Shown piece by piece: positions 60,312-64,000 of a stretch of DNA of 64,000 nt (the stretch's first letter is position 1; each line of letters begins with the position of its first letter). Both the position numbers and the translations under genes were made by a program. The stretch lies in the NCBI GenBank assembly GCA_026391455.1, contig JAPLEH010000061.1, positions 35,810 through 99,809 of the forward strand, read 5' to 3'. Below the pieces are notes generated by a model. It had not been told where the DNA came from. It made no database searches and was given only the letters and a program-made list of their open reading frames with translations. The DNA comes from Bacteroidota bacterium (GTDB taxonomy: Bacteria > Bacteroidota > Bacteroidia > Chitinophagales > Chitinophagaceae).

Positions 60312-60663
60312 GAAAACTACCCTCGTATTATTTTTCACAACTACCTGTATCAAACTCCCGGAATGGCTGGTGGTAATAAAGTCCGGCCGAATCTGATCAT
60401 CAGAGACAGATTGTAATTACTGATTTATTCAAATTTTCCAACAATAAAATATATGTGTAGCAGACGAAATCTTAGTCAGAAATGGCTAAGGAGTATCCTC
60501 GTCATATTTGTTTAATAGCTTTCGTCAGCCTGCCAGGTAAATTTACAAAATAAGCAGGGTGTATAAAAAGAAAACCCTGTTTCATTGTACACAAAACAGG
60601 GTCTTAACGTATTATTGGCTGCCATGACCCGTAAATCAACCTGTCATAGCAATGAAGGGAAAA
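60312..60663. other. Intergenic region between the AsmA-like gene and metG
   Basis: It holds the metG terminator (60574-60602) and AT-rich sequence that must include the promoter of the minus-strand AsmA-like gene. No gene was found. Confidence 0.5.
60565..60602 (-). terminator. Intrinsic terminator after metG
   Basis: ACCCTGTTT (60574-60582) pairs with AAACAGGGT (60594-60602). On the minus strand the hairpin is followed by a T-rich run (complement of 60565-60573), ending the metG transcript. Confidence 0.75.
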
Positions 60664-62808
60664 TCAACTGACATTCGAACCCGGTGCCACCGGATGTTGG
60701 GGTTGCAATAATTGCAGTTTACCATCGCTGTCTTCTGCTGTCAGTATCATACCCTGGCTTTCGATACCTTTCATTTTTCGTGGCGCCAGATTGGTTACCA
60801 CGATCACCTGCTTGCCAATCAGTTCTTCGGGTGTATAATGCAGGGCAATTCCTGATACGATGGTTCTTTTTTCAGTACCCAGATCTATTTCCAGCTTCAG
60901 CAATTTATCGGCTTTGGCCACTTTTTCACAGGCGATTACCGTTGCGGCTTTCAATTCCAGCTTGGCAAAATCATCATACTGTATCAGGGCTTTCTGCTCA
61001 GCAGGAGCTGGTTGTTCTTTCTTCTCTTCCATGGGTGCAGTGCTTTCGGGTTTGATCAATCCGTTCTTTAATTTTTCGATCTGGTAATCGATTTCTTCAT
61101 CCTCTATTTTCCGGAATAGCAATTGAGGTTCACGCAGACTATACCCCACACTCAGCAGCTTCAGCTTACCGGCATTTTCCCAATCCAGCATTTTCTCCAC
61201 CACTTTCATCATGTACAGCATTTTACGGGCTGTATTGGGAAGAAAGGGATTGATCAGGATGGACAGGTTGGCACATAATTGCAAACAAATATGCAAACAG
61301 TTGTCAATCTGTTTTTGTGCTTCGGGATTAGCGGCTACTTGTTTGGCCAGTATCCAGGGTTCTTTTTTCTGCAGGTACTGGTTGCCTTTACGTGCCAGAT
61401 CTATTACCTGAAATAAGGCATCCCTGAAATGGTAATATTCGATCGCAGATTGTACTTCGGCTGCCGTACTTTCGATATCGGCGAAGAGTAATTTATCGTT
61501 ATCATCCAATATTTCTTCATGCAGCTTTGGTACTTTGCCACCACAGAGTTTGTGCATGAGTACAAAACTGCGGTTTACAAAATTTCCAAATATGTCGGAA
61601 AGCTCACTGCGGTAAGCCGTTTGAAATCCTTTCCAGGTAAATTCGCTGTCTTTGGTTTCGGGTCCGATGGACACCAGGTAATACCGCAGCGCGTCCACCA
61701 TTTGTTTGCCATCATACGTGGTGCCTTCCGGAACGGGTTTCTTTACAAAATCGTTGATGAAATCAATCATGTCCACTTTCCAGTTGCGGCTCGTACTCAT
61801 TTTATCCCCTTCCAGATTGAGAAATTCATTGGCGGGTACATTATCCGGAAGAATATTGCCATGCAATTTCAGCATGATCGGAAAGATGATACAATGGAAA
61901 ACGATATTATCTTTTCCTACAAAATGAACGAGTTTGGTGTCGGCATCATACCAATAAGGCTTCCAGTCTTTATCGTTATCAATGGCCCATTGTTTGGTAG
62001 CGCTGATATAGCCGATCGGTGCATCGAACCACACATATAAAACTTTGCCTTCGCTGCCCGGTATATTGGAAGGAATTTTTACTCCCCAGTCCAGATCTCT
62101 GGTTACAGCTCTTGATTGCAAGCCGCCATCGATCCAGGCTTTACATTGGCCGGTTACCGTGGGGCGCCAGTCATCTTTGTGTTCTTTTAAAATCCAGTCC
62201 CTTAAAAACTGTTCATGTTTTCCCAATGGCAGATACCAATGGGTGGTTTTTTTCTTTACGGGGGGCTCACCACTCAATGTACTTACCGGATTGATCAGTT
62301 CATCCGGGCTCAATGTACGACCACAATTTTCACATTGATCACCAAAGGCACGGTCGCTGCCACAGTTGGGGCAGGTGCCTTTGATAAAGCGGTCTGCTAA
62401 AAATGTTTTCGCCGCTTCATCATAGTATTGTTCGGTTTCTTTTTGTTCCAGTTCGCCTGCATCATTGAGTGAGGTGAAGAACTCGGTGGCCGTTTCATGG
62501 TGAATGGGTTCGCTGGTACGATGGTATATATCAAAACTGATATCCAGGTCAGCAAAATTTTCTTTCAGTTCATAATGATATTTATCAATAATGGCCTGCG
62601 GCGTACTCCCTTCTTTCATAGCTTGAATGGGAATGGCCGTGCCGTGCTCGTCGCTGCCGCATACAAACACCACATCTCTTTTCTGGGCACGCAGGTATCG
62701 TACATATACATCGGCGGGAATATATGCGCCGGCCAGATGCCCCAGGTGTTTGAGTCCGTTGGCATAAGGCAGGGCTGAGGTGATCAGGTATCGTTTGGGT
62801 TGATTCAT
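60664..62808 (-). CDS. metG: Methionyl-tRNA synthetase
   Basis: The protein has 714 residues from the ATG at 62808 (MNQPKRYLITSALPYANG); the frame runs on to 62895 without coding character. HLGH is the HIGH motif and DKMSTSRNW the KMSKS loop. The zinc knuckle is CPNCG and CENCG. The C-terminal 110 residues form the OB-fold tRNA-binding domain (FAKLELKAATVIACEKV, NLAPRKMKGIESQGM). It charges tRNA-Met in the cytoplasm and is essential. The length fits the type with an appended dimerisation domain. Confidence 0.96.
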   Translation of the reverse strand: MNQPKRYLITSALPYANGLKHLGHLAGAYIPADVYVRYLRAQKRDVVFVCGSDEHGTAIPIQAMKEGSTPQAIIDKYHYELKENFADLDISFDIYHRTSEPIHHETATEFFTSLNDAGELEQKETEQYYDEAAKTFLADRFIKGTCPNCGSDRAFGDQCENCGRTLSPDELINPVSTLSGEPPVKKKTTHWYLPLGKHEQFLRDWILKEHKDDWRPTVTGQCKAWIDGGLQSRAVTRDLDWGVKIPSNIPGSEGKVLYVWFDAPIGYISATKQWAIDNDKDWKPYWYDADTKLVHFVGKDNIVFHCIIFPIMLKLHGNILPDNVPANEFLNLEGDKMSTSRNWKVDMIDFINDFVKKPVPEGTTYDGKQMVDALRYYLVSIGPETKDSEFTWKGFQTAYRSELSDIFGNFVNRSFVLMHKLCGGKVPKLHEEILDDNDKLLFADIESTAAEVQSAIEYYHFRDALFQVIDLARKGNQYLQKKEPWILAKQVAANPEAQKQIDNCLHICLQLCANLSILINPFLPNTARKMLYMMKVVEKMLDWENAGKLKLLSVGYSLREPQLLFRKIEDEEIDYQIEKLKNGLIKPESTAPMEEKKEQPAPAEQKALIQYDDFAKLELKAATVIACEKVAKADKLLKLEIDLGTEKRTIVSGIALHYTPEELIGKQVIVVTNLAPRKMKGIESQGMILTAEDSDGKLQLLQPQHPVAPGSNVS

Positions 62809-62929
62809 AATGTTACGTTTACACCGCAGGCAGAAAGACGCAGCGGGTACAACCGGCTGCGCCTTCTTAAGCGGGAAGGGTGCAAAAATAACCAAACAAA
62901 CCCAACCTTAAAACGAAATAGGAAAGGCA

Positions 62930-62975
62930 GGCCGAAACGTACTTTCTTTTGGAAAAGACAAGTACGTTTCAGGCC
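62930..62975. repeat. Long inverted repeat between two minus-strand genes
   Basis: GAAACGTACTT (62934-62944) and AAGTACGTTTC (62960-62970) are perfect arms flanked by GGCC on both sides, with one extra base. No T run follows on either strand, so it is a hairpin at a gene end but not a classic terminator. Confidence 0.55.
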
Positions 62976-63008
62976 CGGATCGTCGTTCCGGCAATCTGTC
63001 AGGCAATG

Positions 63009-64000
63009 CTATTTGTCTATCATGGCTGCCTGCTCCCTGAAAGAAGCAGGAGAGGTCTCTTCAAATTTCAATTGATCGACACCGTTTCCAACATCAGCAA
63101 GATTGGCCAACGCGGCCACCGACTTGCCCTCCTTGATTCCCACGCACAGAACTTTGGCTTTAACCCCCACGGGCAGGTTGGGAAATATTACCCGGTTTCC
63201 GGACGTATATCCCATCATCATGGATTTCATTTTGTCGAATACCAGTATGGTATAATAATTCGAAGCGGTATCGGCGATATTGATATAGTAATCAGTTTTG
63301 GGGCCATTGTTACGGTAAAAACGATCGCAATTGATCCATCCCAGTGTATTTATATCCACACTGTACCGGTTGGCCAGGGCATTCAGGTTGATCGTGGCAA
63401 ATACATTTTTCGAATTCCTGGTTTGCATAAAGGACATATCAGACACAGCATAGGAAATAGTGTCAGTAGCTTTAAGTTTATACCGTGCGGCCAGTTTGCT
63501 GTCTATCCAGGCAGAATCGCCTACATCATCGTACGATACGGAGAAATCGGAACCTGTAATAGGAGAGGACTTACGATATGAGAGATTACGGCCATCACGC
63601 CAGTTGCGGATTTTTACTTTGTAATAACCATATTTATCTTTCAATTGCTGCGCCAATTCTCTGCGGCCGATTTTCGGATTGTTCGATATATGAAATTTAC
63701 CTACGATGCCATTCTTCGTTTCCCTGGTTCGATAGGGATTGTCTTTCAGGTCGAGTACTTTTACATTGGTTTTGATATAGGAGGAATTGAAAGGTTGTTT
63801 TTCTGCCACCCAGTTAATGATCTCCCGGCGGTCTGAAATACTTGCTGTATCTCTTCCGTTGTTCTTCTTTCGGTAAGCAAGATCCAATGCCGCAGTAGAA
63901 TGTTTGTGACCGGTAAATAATTCCATACCGGCCATATTGCTGGTGGTATCGGGTACAAACCAGCGAATTTGTTTGCCGGGGTTGATGCTGATCTCTTTTC
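63009..64000 (-). CDS. Partial protein of unknown function (5' end outside window)
   Basis: The frame remains open through the right edge. The codons upstream of the ATG at 63935 read KEISINPGKQIRWFVPDTTS, so that ATG is internal. The 330 visible residues contain TGHKHSTAALDLAYRKKNN, a basic segment (KVKIRNWRDGRNLSYRKS) and strand-rich parts such as YYINIADTASNYYTILVFD. I do not recognise the family. It could be a surface protein, but the N-terminus that would show a signal peptide is missing. A long inverted repeat follows its 3' end. Confidence 0.6.
   Translation of the reverse strand, partial: KEISINPGKQIRWFVPDTTSNMAGMELFTGHKHSTAALDLAYRKKNNGRDTASISDRREIINWVAEKQPFNSSYIKTNVKVLDLKDNPYRTRETKNGIVGKFHISNNPKIGRRELAQQLKDKYGYYKVKIRNWRDGRNLSYRKSSPITGSDFSVSYDDVGDSAWIDSKLAARYKLKATDTISYAVSDMSFMQTRNSKNVFATINLNALANRYSVDINTLGWINCDRFYRNNGPKTDYYINIADTASNYYTILVFDKMKSMMMGYTSGNRVIFPNLPVGVKAKVLCVGIKEGKSVAALANLADVGNGVDQLKFEETSPASFREQAAMIDK

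Noticed and set aside
1..64000. tRNA or rRNA genes
   Set aside because: I looked for cloverleaf-like segments with TTCGA loops and CCA ends and found none that fold convincingly; a covariance search would be decisive.

Overview
The window looks like a chromosomal segment of a Bacteroidota bacterium, most likely of the Chitinophagaceae. It carries a 2480-residue SprA-type translocon gene next to ruvA. Promoter-like boxes fit the Bacteroidota TAnnTTTG -7 consensus, Shine-Dalgarno sequences are rare, and lipoproteins and 'AQ'-ending signal peptides are common. Other hallmarks are LytTR and HisKA_2 two-component genes, a futalosine menaquinone gene pair, and large RHS/YD-repeat proteins. No tRNA, rRNA, CRISPR array or transposase was seen.

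Region 1 (1-19.9 kb) is accessory. It opens with a truncated membrane protein. A block of small secreted, lipoprotein and membrane proteins follows (745-3353), bracketed by two identical 38-bp palindromic repeats. Next is a tightly spaced RHS locus: a coiled-coil/barrel envelope protein, an RHS-like protein without a core, a glutathione-peroxidase-fold protein lacking every catalytic residue, a second RHS protein with a core and an unrecognised 316-residue C-terminal domain, and a lipoprotein that is probably its immunity partner. Downstream is a boneyard of cassettes: an orphan toxin tip with its own likely immunity gene, a decapitated copy of a DUF922-like zincin, an intact DUF922-like lipoprotein, another lipoprotein and a broken XRE-type regulator. 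GC-rich hairpins sharing a GCGTC core lie between these pieces. The DNA here is visibly AT-richer than the rest.

Region 2 (20-35 kb) is mostly core metabolism and regulation. It holds two NarL-type response regulators without kinases, a methyltransferase, an aminotransferase, photolyase, MqnD/MqnB, two tandem 6-pyruvoyl-tetrahydropterin-synthase-like proteins with folE, fabD, fabH, a GNAT acetyltransferase, a Cys/Met-metabolism PLP enzyme, DinB and a Crp/Fnr-type regulator. Two intergenic spaces (21688-22060 and 30306-30552) carry compound repeat arrays with the same block order; each array runs into the stop codon of a neighbouring gene.

Region 3 (35-64 kb) holds ruvA-sprA, an ABC-2 exporter pair, a TIGR01777 epimerase, a TPR sensor kinase with a LytTR regulator, a degenerate secreted protein, a metzincin-like peptidase with a small partner, a FadN-type beta-oxidation enzyme, a secreted TPR-CHAT protease-like protein, a 1286-residue AsmA-like protein, metG and a truncated unknown gene at the right edge.

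The most promising candidates for undescribed biology are the RHS locus with its catalytically dead peroxidase-fold protein and hairpin-bordered toxin cassettes, and the compound repeat arrays.
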